From NCBI RefSeq assembly GCF_001632365.1, contig NW_024468511.1, positions 391,500 through 415,542 of the forward strand: a DNA stretch of 24,043 nucleotides, given 5' to 3'. Position 1 is the first letter of the stretch. Each line of letters begins with the position of its first letter. The DNA is from Laetiporus sulphureus 93-53. Its lineage: Eukaryota > Basidiomycota > Agaricomycetes > Polyporales > Laetiporaceae. Below, piece by piece: positions 1 through 11,171 of this stretch. A program made the translations under genes and the position numbers. The notes under the pieces are model-generated. The model saw nothing but the letters and a program-made list of their open reading frames with translations. It did not search any database and was not told where the DNA came from.

Positions 1-5
1 ACACC

Positions 6-1349
6 ATGTCAAGTGCCAGCAATTTCATCGCAGGCGCTTCAGCGGTGTCGTCCCAAGCCACACTGACATCGACTTACTCACCTTATTCGAGTGCAGGTTC
101 GGTCTCGGGCTCGGGGCCGGACTCCGGGCATTCCAGCTCTGGGGGTGAGCCGTCATTTGCGTCGAGTGGTCCGGCCCCCAGCACTGCCAAAAACCATCAT
201 CTATCTAAGGGTGCAATTGCCGCTCTTGCAACACTTGCATTCATCCTTCTTCTTGTGCTTGCCTTCCTCCTCCTCCGTCGGCGAGGCATTGCACGACGTC
301 TTGAGAGGCGGCGACGTTGGCTCTTTGGCCGACACGCAGGTGCGTGTGGGAATGCCGCCGTCAGCAGCTCGCGCTACTTCCATGACCATCCCGATGTGAG
401 CACGCCCCCGAGCCAAAGGCGCAGCTTCGGTGCTGGAGCAATCCTGGTCACTGGGAGATCGTCCGAACAGCGGGAAACAGTCCCCACGCTGTCGTCAGGT
501 ACCAACTCCCGGTCCGCTCTGCCCAATCTCACAATTTCGCCCCCGAGCCGGCATGTAGAAGTTATCCCAGAGATGGAAGAAGTATGGCCGAGCAGTCTGA
601 ATGGCTCTATTGCGGAGCCAGCTCTTGCCGCGACCATTGACTCGGATCCGCTGCCGACAATTCGAAGTCCTGAACGCGATAGCTGGGAGAACGAAAGAGC
701 ACAATCGGAGGCGGGGTCCTTAATCTGGTTGGAATGGCCTGCTATACCTAACAATGTTGTGACGAACCAGCGCAGTCCGACGCTTCCCAGTCCGATATCA
801 ATGCGGCCATCACCTTCCTCCGAGAAGTGCAACTTTCCCACCCCGTTGCAAGATCATCGCCCGCAGAGCGTCAAGTCAGTGCAAAGCACGCGGGAGTCGA
901 TCCACGCTGCGTCGACGGACGAGTACGTGACAGCGCCAGAAAACCCGTTCTCTCACTCGGCGAATGTGGGCATGAGTCTCAGCGCCGAGACGAGCACGGA
1001 GGATGGCTGGGATGCGCAGACGGCCAATTCGTTCTTAACTGCAGACCCGGAGACCGCATCGCACTTTGCGCGTGTCGAGACCATCCGCAGGCCGTTCGTC
1101 CCAACGATGGATGACGAGATGTCAGTGCTGCCCGGCGAGACGGTACGCATGCTGCTGCGCTTCGATGATGGGTGGGCGTATGCAGAAAAAGTGGGTAGTG
1201 GCCGGCGGGGGCTCATCCCGATCGACTGCTTGCGTATGCCTGAGGAAGACCTGCCCGCGTTCCTCGCTTCCAAACGCTTGAGTAGTTATTCCGTAACTCA
1301 CTCTTTGAAAGGGGTCCGCAAGGGCGTTGAAATTGATGCAGGAGGATGA
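6..1349 (+). CDS. Single-pass membrane protein with C-terminal SH3 domain (Fus1-like layout)
   Basis: An uninterrupted frame of 447 residues. Residues 1-62 are rich in Ser, Gly, Thr and Pro, as in an O-glycosylated extracellular stalk. Residues 69-90 form one strongly hydrophobic helix, followed at once by an Arg-rich stretch (RRRGIARRLERRRRW), so the long C-terminal part should be cytosolic. Residues 100-350 look disordered. Residues about 354-411 fit an SH3 domain: a DDE acidic patch, the DDGW tryptophan motif, and GLIPIDCL at the end. Known SH3 domains bind proline-rich partners. A Ser/Thr stalk, one membrane helix and a terminal SH3 is the layout of yeast Fus1 (cell fusion), but many basidiomycete membrane proteins share it, so the role is inferred only from architecture. 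The ATG at 6 has A at -3, but it lies five bases from the window edge, so an upstream exon or signal peptide could be missing. It converges on the next gene. Confidence 0.8.
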   Translation: MSSASNFIAGASAVSSQATLTSTYSPYSSAGSVSGSGPDSGHSSSGGEPSFASSGPAPSTAKNHHLSKGAIAALATLAFILLLVLAFLLLRRRGIARRLERRRRWLFGRHAGACGNAAVSSSRYFHDHPDVSTPPSQRRSFGAGAILVTGRSSEQRETVPTLSSGTNSRSALPNLTISPPSRHVEVIPEMEEVWPSSLNGSIAEPALAATIDSDPLPTIRSPERDSWENERAQSEAGSLIWLEWPAIPNNVVTNQRSPTLPSPISMRPSPSSEKCNFPTPLQDHRPQSVKSVQSTRESIHAASTDEYVTAPENPFSHSANVGMSLSAETSTEDGWDAQTANSFLTADPETASHFARVETIRRPFVPTMDDEMSVLPGETVRMLLRFDDGWAYAEKVGSGRRGLIPIDCLRMPEEDLPAFLASKRLSSYSVTHSLKGVRKGVEIDAGG

Positions 1350-2485
1350 TTGGCAAGGCCTTTTGAGCCGCTCGTTCACACATATACGGTGAGTGATCTA
1401 CGTTGATTATGAGTACTATCACCGAAGGAAGCTTTTTCATGATGGCAGGTTTGTAACTCATTGTACGTTCATCATTCACGACTTCTGCTGCGACGACCCA
1501 TCTAAATCTCCCGCATCCGGACGAACTTCGCTGTCATCTGTAGAACAGTCCATAATTCGCTTTCATTGTTTGATCTTTCGCATATATACCCCCTTTCAGT
1601 GTTGATAGTATGGATCCGGAGTTTTGCCCGTCTGACGTTGACTCTACCGTTACTGGTTTTCATGTACAGTGCACTCAACTACGTGCTAATTTTAAGTCGA
1701 TTAGATGTCCTGGCTATTATCGTCGAGTTGTCATAATGTTGTCGTTGGCTACTCTTACTAGCACATATACCAGCAGTACGGGAATGTGACATTCGCGTCG
1801 CCGTTACTCTTCGAGTATCGCCCCATAGAACTTGAGTCACGATTGCTCTGAGGCCGAACGAGGCGTCGAACATGATATTACCACAGAAAGCGCATACAAA
1901 TGAAAAAAAACCAGAATACGGGAAAGATTAATGTCAACCCCATATACTACCCCATTTCCGGCACTGACCTCGCATCGGCAGGAGTCCCCACTGAGGCTCA
2001 TCTGAAACCACTCGATTATTTTCATCTAGCCCCGCAAGTCTCGAAAGACGCACAACCACGGCAGGAGCCATGAGAGCGAGAGACCCCGCACCTCACTTCT
2101 CGACTGCCTGGCTGGCTGCCGGGCCCTCCGCGAGGTGAGGCACCACGCATACATGGGGACGGACCATGCAGCGCGGCGGCCCCGCGAAGGACTGGCTGGA
2201 GGCGATTGGAAAAGAAGGAGAGAAACTCGACCGCACAGAAAAATGCGCGACACGCCGAGGCACGTGCCTTGACACGGTCACGAATCCGATGTACAACTTG
2301 GATATCGAATTGTCTCACGAATTACAAGCCCTATGCATCGGGCCATTCGGTTGCCGCCACTGTATGGCTAAATGAGTACAATAACACAACAGAGAGCGAA
2401 AAAAAACACGACGAGATGGCAATGCTGCACCTGCACACGCCCACCCACTGGCCTGCAACTCACCGCCTCCACGCGCGCACAGCCC
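1350..2485. other. Convergent intergenic region, 3' flanks of two genes
   Basis: This stretch separates the stop of the SH3 gene (+) from the stop of the FYR-domain gene (-), so it must hold both 3' untranslated regions. The open frames here are short, overlap on both strands and show no domain, low-complexity pattern or intron-joined continuation that I can support. I see no transposon ends, tRNA or clear repeat. Confidence 0.6.
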
Positions 2486-4978
2486 TCAACTAGGCGGGAA
2501 CGTCTGCATCCCACCATGCCCATTCCTCCTCCCTCCACTCCCATTCCCGTTCGCATACACATATTCCGCTGACTCTGCGCCCGACCCACCTGAGCCCGCA
2601 GGCGCGATCGGCGGTGCGGGATACGCATGCATAATGCTCGCAAGGGTCGCGGGCACCGGCGGCGGCGACTGCGCTGACACATAATGCCTCGGCGTGCGCG
2701 CGCCCTCGCCATTGTGTGGCTGTGCATACGGAGACTGCATATGTGCGTGCGGCGACGAGACCACGGAGGAGTGCGAGTGTGAGCGCGGTGGGAGTCCCTG
2801 CTGCGGGGAGTAGTGGTCGTGTTCCGAGGCCCGCTCGCGGTCGCGGTCGCGGTGTAGGACCGGCGAGTGCGACATCCGGTGGTCCGGAGGGGACATGGCC
2901 TGCACAGGTGTCGCGCTACTGCCAGGGCCGTATTCTTCGTACGCATGGCTGCTCGAGCGCGAGCTTCTCCGTCCGCGCTGCTGTTCACGCTCCGGTGGGC
3001 GCACGTACTCTTGATACTCTTGCTGAAATGATATGGGAGCCATGTTGGGCGGTGGAAGGTATGCCTGTCCGCGAACAGGACCGTCGTGGTCGACCTGAAC
3101 GATTTGAAGCTCCCTCGCTCGGTCCTGGTCCATGTCCATGTATACGCCGCTTGGGATCATCTGTCCGTCGTGTTCCTCTGGCAGTGCCGGTATCACAGCG
3201 GCATGTCTCCCTCCAAGGGGCCTATCATCTCCCAATGAGTTACTGCAAACCGTCGCCGCGGCGCCGACAAGCTAAGACATATGCTCACCCTCCCTCAACA
3301 AAGTGCTGCCAGACGTAGTCCTTGAGCTGGTGCGCGTTTGGCAGCTCCTGAATGAGATGTTTGATCGTGTTCTGCCCGAGACCGAAGAAATCGGGACCAG
3401 AGACAGAGTTGCTGTGTTGTCGGTGTCGAATGTGGTTCGCCTGGCGCACAATGGCAGACCACGCGCCAGTCGCGGTGCCCGCAACCATAGGCTTCTCGGG
3501 AACGTCTCCCGCGACAATCTTGAATTTGGGCCCGTCCCCTCCATCAAGAATGGTGCAGTGATACACGACCTCTGCATTTGGATCGATCATCGACAGGTAG
3601 CGCCTGCAAATATACATTCGGAGCGCTCAGTATACAATCGCTGACGGAAACAAGGTGATAGACGTACCTTGTAACTTCATAGCCAATCGGGAAAATATAG
3701 CGCTCCGTGTGGAAGTGTTCACGCATACAAATATCCCCGAGGTTGATTACCGTCATGATACCAACACTGAGCGGCAGCAGAGGCTTTCCGTGCTTATCAC
3801 GCGGGACCATGGGGATGTTGTAACTCTTGCTTTGGACCGTGTGTGCCTTGAGACGCTTGGGTTTCGTGTGTCGCTGGATGTCTGATGGCCGTAATCCAGC
3901 GGGCGAAGCGCGCAGTGTTAACTGCATCTCTGACTGTGGTGGAGGGGGTGGCGGTGGCGGCTGCTGGTACTGACGTAGCGGAAAGTCATCTGGCGAAGGT
4001 TCAATCGGTGAAACAGGCGATTCGGAGCGCTGTCGCGAGTGGTGCACACCGGAGACCGAGCCATGTGAGGATTGTTGCGGAGGAGGCCCCGACTGGTGAT
4101 GCGCGCCGGAGGATGACGCAGATGCGGGCCCAGCTTCTCCTGAAGGAGGTGCCGGAGGTTTGAGTCGTAGTCGTGTGCCCGAACTCGACACCAACACAGA
4201 CGCATTGGGCTGCTGGGGTGCGAACGTCAACGGCGTACCGATATCTTTGCCTTTCTGTGCGCCCTTGAGCTTGTTTCGCGCCGCTCTCCGTGCCTCCCTC
4301 GCCTCTTCCTCCTGTTTTTCCTTGAGCTCGGCCTCTTGGCGTTTTCGTGCCTCGGGCCCTATGTGACGTGAGAGGACGAAGGGGTCGACGTCGGGATCTT
4401 CGCGTTCAACCTCGTCGATGGCTTGTCGGAGGTTGTTGACGAAGAGTTTCTGGTTGTGGACTGAGAGGAGCGAGCGAGGAAAGGCAGAAAACGGGGGTGC
4501 AGGGATGGGTGCTCCAGGATTGACCTGGGGATTGCCCTCGAGTTCGGAAATCCGATCAAGCAGCAACCTGGCCGGACCTCCAGTCAGGCTACACGATCAA
4601 AAGTTGCACATTAGAATACCCACGCTCGCTCTGATCTCCATTTTACATTTCGTTCGCCTGAAGTCTTGAGCTGAATGATGGTCTCTTTGTGTTTCTGTGG
4701 CCAGCGCAGATCGCAAACGAGGCGAACATTCATCAGCACGCCAATTTGTCGAATGCGGATCCATCCACACGTTCGAGGGCGCGATTACTCACTTCTTCGA
4801 GCTCAAAGTACTTTCGTTTGAGTCTCCTGTACTTGTCTTGAACTTCCTGGGGTTCCCTCGGTTTTGGCGGAGGCGGTTGCACGACCTGAAGAGGCAGGGG
4901 CGGTGGGCCCATGACGATCTCCTGGACTTGGGGCATGTTTTGCGGAGGAGCCGCGCTTGATCTGCTGGCGCGGCTCAT
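2486..4978 (-). CDS. FYRN/FYRC-domain nuclear protein, TBRG1-like (five exons)
   Basis: Exons on the minus strand: 4978-4793, 4694-4624, 4567-3668, 3603-3289, 3242-2486. They sum to 2229 nt, giving 742 residues and a TGA stop, with every junction in phase. Introns are 98, 56, 64 and 46 nt. Donors are GTGAGT, GTGGGT, GTACGT and GTGAGC; the 56-nt intron has a CTGAC branch site 17 nt before CAG. Residues 1-45 are Pro-rich. Residues about 48-95, crossing two introns, form a charged, coiled-coil-like segment. Residues about 96-330 are low complexity with proline runs. Residues about 336-386 are an FYRN domain (INLGDICMREHFHTERYIFP) and about 387-485 an FYRC domain; an intron separates them. The C-terminus is Pro, His and Arg rich. 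FYRN/FYRC modules occur in MLL-type methyltransferases and TBRG1. A coiled coil before a lone FYR pair fits TBRG1, so a nuclear chromatin or cell-cycle role is likely but inferred. The ATG at 4978 was chosen over an in-frame upstream ATG (5098) because the extra 40 residues look like leader sequence. Confidence 0.85.
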
Positions 4979-6823
4979 GGTGATGGTGGAGGGAGGGAGA
5001 GGAATGAGGTGGGTTCGACTGGGGTCCAGGGGGATTGGGCCAGGGCGAAGCGACCGTCGCCACCTGTTTGGTCCGATATAAATCCCACATTGAAACACTA
5101 GTCAGCTCCCCCAATCCCAATCACGCAGATCACTCTATGCTTCTCCTTCAACACTCCCGTCCTCGCTTTCACGCCGTCAAAGTGCCTCCTGCGCGCTGCC
5201 ATCGCAAAACAAATCAATTTTCATTGTAATATCGTGCGCGACGCCCAAGGGACACGGCGGGAAATTGGCGATAACCTTGCGGAACGACTGCGATATTATG
5301 ACACCGCTCGGCGTGGCGTTGATTGACTGTTTTGGGCATGTCAGACGCCGAAACCTTCTTCCCACTACGCCTCGTATGCGGACCCCGGAACTCCGCGATT
5401 CCTCTGTCTGCATTGATGGCTGTCTGTCCCCGCCCGAGCTTCGCTGCAGCGGAGAGCAGCGAACAGGTGCGCTGATGGACGGCACGATGAACTATGTCGC
5501 GAGGCAAAAGTGTTGTCTCCGCCTGAAGCACCGCTTGTGTGGTGTGGTGCTGATTGGGGAATAGCTCTTCGGGAGATGGCCTGACAAACATGCCGGCGCC
5601 TGGACGCCCTCAACAACCCTGTTCCGTCCAAATCTGTCATTACGTGCTCGCAGAAGCCTGTCATACCAATCTAAGCTCAATATAAACCGTGTCCTTAGAT
5701 ATCTACGCTTCGTCGTCCACCTGAGGGCCCTCCTGACCGCCATGTTCTCGGCTCTCGACTAACTCGCGCTACCGCATCCGCAACTACGTTGACGCAGCGA
5801 CGCTTCCGCTTTCGGTGTCCTCGTCGCCTAATTTGGCAAGTCTAGTGTTTGCCATGTGGTTGCAAATGTTCGACGTCCACATCGCAGCGCACATGAACGT
5901 GGTGTCCAGTGATCGTTATGTATCTTCTATAAGAGATATGCAACAGTTTCCACGCAACACGGCGCTGAGTTGCATCGATAGACGCTTACCTATTGTAACT
6001 CGGTGCCTGTGACACCATCCTCGGCAACAGGACATCTCAATGTCATCCGCAGACACAATTGTCTTATTTTTTGATCCGCTCGATATCCGACCATTCTGCA
6101 TCCGAATCGTGATGTGGCCATGAGTCTAAGAACATCTAGACGCAATAGGCAAACCAGCGTCGCTCTCGAACATAATGAAGAACAAGTACACTGCAATCGA
6201 CCGCTCTATATTTCAGCCTGCATTGACCCCATTACATTGCTATAGCCGATTGCTAGCACGAAGGTACTCTGGGAGAATGCATCATGGTGGCACAACGGCC
6301 CGTAAAAATACGTGCGAGAGGGTCCGCAATAATGACACAAAAACGAGGATGAGAGATTGATCAGGAGACGAGAGGATGAGAAGAATTGCACCAGGCTAGA
6401 CAAACCTATGTACGAAAATAAGGACAACATGAGACAGAGGAGAGGAGACGGGTAGCCCACAAGACGCACCACAAGCCAACTTTATGTACACTGCAGTGTG
6501 CAAGCTGTACATCTAGGCCAAGAACAAGTGAAGACAGGAGTAAAAATAGTGACAGAAACAGGAATAGACAATGAAAAAAGGGAATGGAATAAAAAGACGA
6601 CAAATTATGATGGCGGAAAGAGAGGGGTATGCTGCTGCAGAAAATGGATGACGGAAGACAATTGCACGTCATGACTATATACAACACGCATTGACCGGCA
6701 GGCAATCGCCCTATTCAGACACAATGAGTAAACTCACTCCACGCCAGAGACATAACACGCGCGCTCACCCAGACCGACGCACGACCACACGCATCATATG
6801 ACCGACCACACATCATACGATAA
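4979..6823. other. Intergenic region between two minus-strand genes
   Basis: This region should contain the promoter and 5' UTR of the FYR-domain gene (left end) and the 3' UTR of the large disordered-protein gene (right end). Frames up to 125 residues exist on both strands, but they overlap one another, have no recognisable domain and cannot be joined by convincing introns, so I call no gene. The part from about 6300 to 6660 is visibly purine-rich on the plus strand, i.e. pyrimidine-rich in the transcript of the gene to its right. Confidence 0.55.
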
Positions 6824-9800
6824 TTACCGCTGGAACACTTCCGTGACCGTCTTCCTCCGTTCCCTGCTCGCAAGCGACAACATCGATGCCGTCGCGCTCG
6901 CCCTTCGACTCCCTATGGTGTTTCGGCCATTCTCAAGGACGCCGAACTCGTTGTATTCCCTCTCCATCGACGTCCGCGGGCGCAAGCCCAGTGTCCGCCG
7001 CGTTTCTGACCCCGAGATCGGCGCCGCCGGCGCAAGCCTCGTAACAGGTTCTTCCTCATCCGGGTGGGGAGAGTCGAGCATCGCATGCAGCCAGCCCGGC
7101 TCACGCTGCTGCAAGCCATTCAGCGTAGATACCGACCTCGACGGCAGACGACCAGGAGTCGTGCCGTTCACAACGCTGCGCGCAGGTCTGCGCTCAGAAG
7201 GAGACTCGTCGTTGTACGGATATGGCGCGTCTATGTCCGCAGGCGAGGTCTGCGCAGACACGGTCGCGGTAGTGACAGCGGTGGTCGCGTTCGACGGCTT
7301 GAGGACCGAGCTGAACGTCGAGGGGTCCGCCCGGATAGTCATGTTCGAGCTGGATGAGATCTTACGACGGTTGCTCGTGTCGGTGATGCTTTGATGGCGG
7401 CTCAGCAGCGACTCCGATGGCAAAGTGGCCAATGAGGGCTTCGCGAGAACAGATGCAGACGTGCGGGGACGCTCAATGACCATAGAGCGCGAGATTCTGG
7501 TCAACGGTGTCGGGGAGGGCTCGTACTGATAGGACGAAGACGTCTGATGACCCAGAGAGGTGCTGATGGGAGCGAGCTGTGGCGCCGCTCGTTGCTCTCT
7601 GGTGCTTAAGAGCCGTCGGACCGACGACGAATGCGTGAGTTGAGACCCATTCCGCACCGTCTGTGGCGTATGCTCCCCAACCGCACCAGCGACACTCCGT
7701 CCCTCGCTGCTCGAAGCTGCTGAGCCCCTCATTACAGGTGACGCAGCGCGAACGCGACTTGGCTCTCTACTTCGACTTGACAGCCTCGTCACTTGTTCCG
7801 TCTGCTCTCGCGCCTCCCAGCTCCGCCTTGTCACCCTGCTCTTCGCATCCTCAGAACTCCTGGCGCTGGGAGTGGGCAGACTAGCATCTAGCGCGGATCT
7901 TCTCGGAGCGTCTTCATCTAAGCTCACAGTCCGTAGATGCTGCTGTTGACCCTGTAGGGTGCTTGCCTCGCGCAGAACCTTCCCCGCACCCAGCAAGAAA
8001 TCCGTCATGCTTCGCACCACCTCGTCGCTGATCCGCAAGCTCTCCCTGTAGTCCGCGCCGACCGAACGCCACAGCTCCGCAAGGTCAACCTCCTCGTTGC
8101 CGTCTGCGATCTCCGCTTCAATCTGCGCCTCGAGCGCCTTGGTCGTGTCCAGCTTCAGCATGCCGTTCAGCATATCGAGCGAGTGGACGAGATGTTGCGC
8201 GCTCTGGAAGAGCTCCGGGATCGTGTTCGTCGTCGTTTGACCCATCGGCGGGAGACGCGACAGGTGAGACTCGAACATTGAGAGCGCCTCGAGCATCAGC
8301 CGGCGATGCTCGCTATGTGAGTCATGTCCCGATGTAGACGACCCTGAGGTAGACCTCTGCATCGTGAGTGGAGACGCATATGCAAGTTCCGCCGAAATTC
8401 GCGCGAACTCATGCTGTGTATGAGGGGTCGCGATCTTTTCGCGATCTGCAAGAGTGTATGTTGATCTGTATGTACGTAATCGGGATGGCGCAGTCCTTGG
8501 TGGAACGTAGTCAGGATTATCGTGATGCAATGCTGCCATCGAAGTCCCGGGTCGAGGGAGCAAACCAGCTGAGAAGCTATTGCGCTCCTTGTATTTCTGG
8601 AGGCTCGTCAGCGGTGTCCGTTCGGTCCGGGGGGCGCTGGGAGGCCCAAAGCCCTCCACTACACGCTCTCTCGATCTCGTTTGGGCCGTCGGCAGTTCCC
8701 GGTCTACTGCTTCAGCGGTCGGAGGACCAGTGGACTTCGTTCTCCGCATAGCCGTAGCAGAACTTGCCGTGCCGTTTACGAAGGGATCCTCCCCAACGTT
8801 TCTCTGCCTCGTCGAACCCGCAGTACGAAGGCGGTCGCTTGTCAAAGTTCGCCAACTTGAAGGCGAGATATGACTCTCCGAAGTGCCGACCTTGTGCCCT
8901 AAACGTCGTCCAGGGCTCACAGCATTGGTTCCGTTTGTGAGAGGCCCCTCACTCTCGTCAACGCGGGTGGAGAGATCCTCCGACTGCCATCTCGTTGGAT
9001 GCCTCGTCAAATCACGCGCAGTCGATGTCCGTGTAGTTCCTGTTCGCTGCGGAGACAGTTGCGAGATGGCAGCAACTCTCGATCGAGTAGGCGACTCCTG
9101 GGCTGTTCCACTGTATCTCTCGCTGCGAGGCGGAGGTATCGTTTGTAGACCGTGAATCTAAAGTACAAATAACTGTGAACAAGGCTCCAAAACCCACTAT
9201 TTTAGAATACCGTACCTTCCCGTGCGCACTCTTGATCTCTAGGTCCTGCTCGCGGCTCTGTCTTGACACTAATTGCCGTGTCCGAGTACCTATCGGGTCT
9301 CGTCGGAGAGATTCGAGCGCGGCCAACGCAGCTGCCGCCACATCTCGTTTGCCGGTGGTTTCCGTGTGGCTGCGGCCCTCGTATGTTGACTTCGTGGCCG
9401 ATAGACGTTTATAGGGCGTTCGCGTCGAAGGATCTGGAGAGGCACCTCTAATCCTGTCCCGCAGGGGTCGAGGTTCCCTCGCCGGGGAGGGAGGGGGAGA
9501 CAAGCCCCGCCTCTCGCGCATGGATGATAGATGAGACTGAGTGTAGCCTGTAGGTGGAGTGGCCGCCTGGTCTTCGGATGACGACTTCGACTGCGTGGAC
9601 AGACGTTTGGTCTCGCGCTCGGTGTCAGAGCCAGAAGGCGTTGGCCTGTGGCGGCGGCCATTGAGGGTCATGGTGGAGGCTGGTTGTATGCGGGGCTGTG
9701 CGGATGAAGTGCGGGAGGACTTAGACGACGAGCCCCCTGACGGAGGCGTCACAGGGGTCTTCGAGGAGCCGGCCGACGGAGAAGAGATGGGCGTACGGGC

Positions 9801-10555
9801 GGCCGATGTGGCAGCGCGCGGTCGAGATACAGAAGAAAGTTTATCGAGGACCTGTCGTACATCAAGCAACACGCGAGCAATCGATGACGCACGGGCGCGC
9901 AACAGTTTGGGGTCGCAGATCGGTGTATGCGCGAGGAAAACGCGTCAAGCGCATTGCAGCGGAGCATAGGATGTAAAACGGGGCAAACCATGTACAGATG
10001 ACCAATGCACGGCCAAAAGAATGACGACGCGAGAAAGAAGTCGGCAGGGATTGTTAGACATTGAAAACCGTAGAATAGTAAAGCACTCACTAAGCGATTG
10101 CGTTGCGTCAAATTCCTGACGCGTTCTAACGTGCTCATGTTGTCGTTGGTGGCAGTCTTGAGGGTTCTTCGTCTATCGTCAAGCGTTGTAGCATACACTT
10201 CTTCATTTTCGACGTCGCTGAGGTCATCTTCGTCGTCATGATAAGAGCGTCTGGTCTTTGAGATGGAGTGGGGGCTGTCACCAGTGCCATTGGTCATGGT
10301 TGTACCTGAGGTAGACTGCGAGGCAGATCGTTGACGGAGACTGCCGGCGGTCGTGCTGTTGTCGCCTCCGCTCCCGCTTCCAGTTGAATTCGTGGCCGGC
10401 GGAGATGGCAGGCCTGATGTTATGGACGATGGCGGGCTTGGTGGTTCGGGCAGATCAGATATCGAAGGTGGAGAGGGGGTTGGAGTTGATCCAGAACCGA
10501 TGTAAATCGCAGATAGAGGGCGCGACCTAGCAGCTAAGGGCGGACGAGTGGTCAT
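6824..10555 (-). CDS. Large, mostly disordered Ser/Thr/Arg-rich protein, unrecognised (three exons)
   Basis: Exons on the minus strand: 10555-10091, 9851-9216, 9157-6824, all joined in phase 0, giving 155 + 212 + 777 = 1144 residues. Introns are 239 nt (GTGAGT ... CAG) and 58 nt (GTACGG ... TAG). The first junction joins RNLTQRNRL to VLDKLSS, making a continuous amphipathic stretch (residues about 138-163) that stands out from the disorder. Most of the protein is Ser, Thr, Pro and Arg rich with many RS/SR and SP/TP pairs, as in phosphorylated scaffold proteins. The other clearly ordered part is residues about 649-765, a long block of predicted helices (RRLMLEALSMFESHLSRL through VVRSMTDFLLGAGKVLRE). 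I see no catalytic motif, membrane helix or signal peptide and do not recognise the family. A cytoskeletal or cell-polarity scaffold is a guess from composition only. The ATG at 10555 follows a non-coding stretch and begins a Pro/Ser-rich N-terminus. Confidence 0.78.
9852..10090 (-). other. 239-nt intron with a distant branch site and no internal AG
   Basis: Intron 1 of the large disordered-protein gene. The donor is GTGAGT at 10090 and the acceptor CAG ends at 9852. The plus strand has no CT between 9854 and 10085, so the transcript has no AG over about 230 nt before the acceptor; this leaves only one possible acceptor. The best branch motif is CTAAC at 10057-10053, about 200 nt upstream of the acceptor. 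The intron frame stays open and 239 is not a multiple of three, so retention would shift the frame. Confidence 0.75.
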
Positions 10556-10965
10556 TTGGGAGAGAGTGCTCGCAGGTAGAGATCATGAAAAACGTGAGCG
10601 TAAAGATGGTGCACGAGGGCGCGATTGATTGCCCGCAATTGTAGATAGCAAGGAGGGTAGAAGAGAAGAACGAAACGAAGCACTGCCGGCGTCACGGGCC
10701 ACCACGTTCCGCGCCTCGTTTTCGACCGCCTACTCGATTCGGCTTTTCCTTGTCCACACGTCACTCATTCAACAACAATTCCTATGCCTACAATATATAC
10801 TGGCCGGGCCTGAAGTCATTACATAGAACTGATCCTTGTCCTCCTTATCGCTGCCGTGACAACCGACGGTTACACACCAATACATAACGATCTTCTTGAC
10901 GCGACCTTACCCCGGAACCGCATTGCCGGTCATCAACGCATCAACATATCAGATTCAAATGTCTG
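10556..10965. promoter_or_regulatory. Probable promoter and 5' flank of the minus-strand gene
   Basis: This stretch lies directly upstream of the ATG at 10555 and has no supported coding frame. It presumably contains the 5' UTR and core promoter. I cannot point to a convincing TATA box or initiator on the minus strand; AT-rich bases near 10790-10800 are the nearest candidate. Confidence 0.35.
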
Positions 10966-11128
10966 ACAGCTCCGAGTATTGCGAGTCTTCTAATAGCTCT
11001 CATAAGAGCTTCAGCCCTGACCTCTGAAACACCTCACTAAGTTTTGATACAGCTCCGAGTATTGCGAGTCTTCTGGCTCTCATAAAAGCTTCAACCCTGA
11101 CCTCCGAAACACCTCAATAAGTATTGAC
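10966..11128. repeat. Two-copy tandem direct repeat, period 83 bp
   Basis: The sequence from about 10966 is repeated from about 11049. Both copies start with ACAGCTCCGAGTATTGCG and later contain CTCTCATAA and AACACCTCA. The second copy lacks three bases and has several substitutions, so the duplication is not recent. It sits about 40 bp from the outer edge of LTR-A. No coding function is seen. Confidence 0.8.
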
Positions 11129-11171
11129 ATTCCATGACTAAACTCAGGCCTTGATGTTCGGTGTAGCTGAG

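Noticed and set aside
2716..3318. 200-codon plus-strand open frame
   Set aside because: It lies antisense to exons 4-5 of the FYR-domain gene, whose frame, introns and domains are consistent; the opposite frame is Arg/Pro-rich shadow sequence.
5008..5030. GGGTTCGACT resembling a tRNA B box
   Set aside because: No A box, acceptor stem or cloverleaf could be formed around it.
5214..5743. Several 80-125 codon frames on both strands
   Set aside because: They overlap each other, have no domain or low-complexity signature, and no convincing splice sites link them.
6798..7394. 198-codon plus-strand open frame
   Set aside because: Antisense to the last exon of the large disordered-protein gene, with no domain; GC-rich coding DNA often leaves such shadows.
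9852..10090. snoRNA inside the long AG-free intron
   Set aside because: No C box (RTGATGA) with D box (CTGA), nor an H/ACA pattern, is visible.
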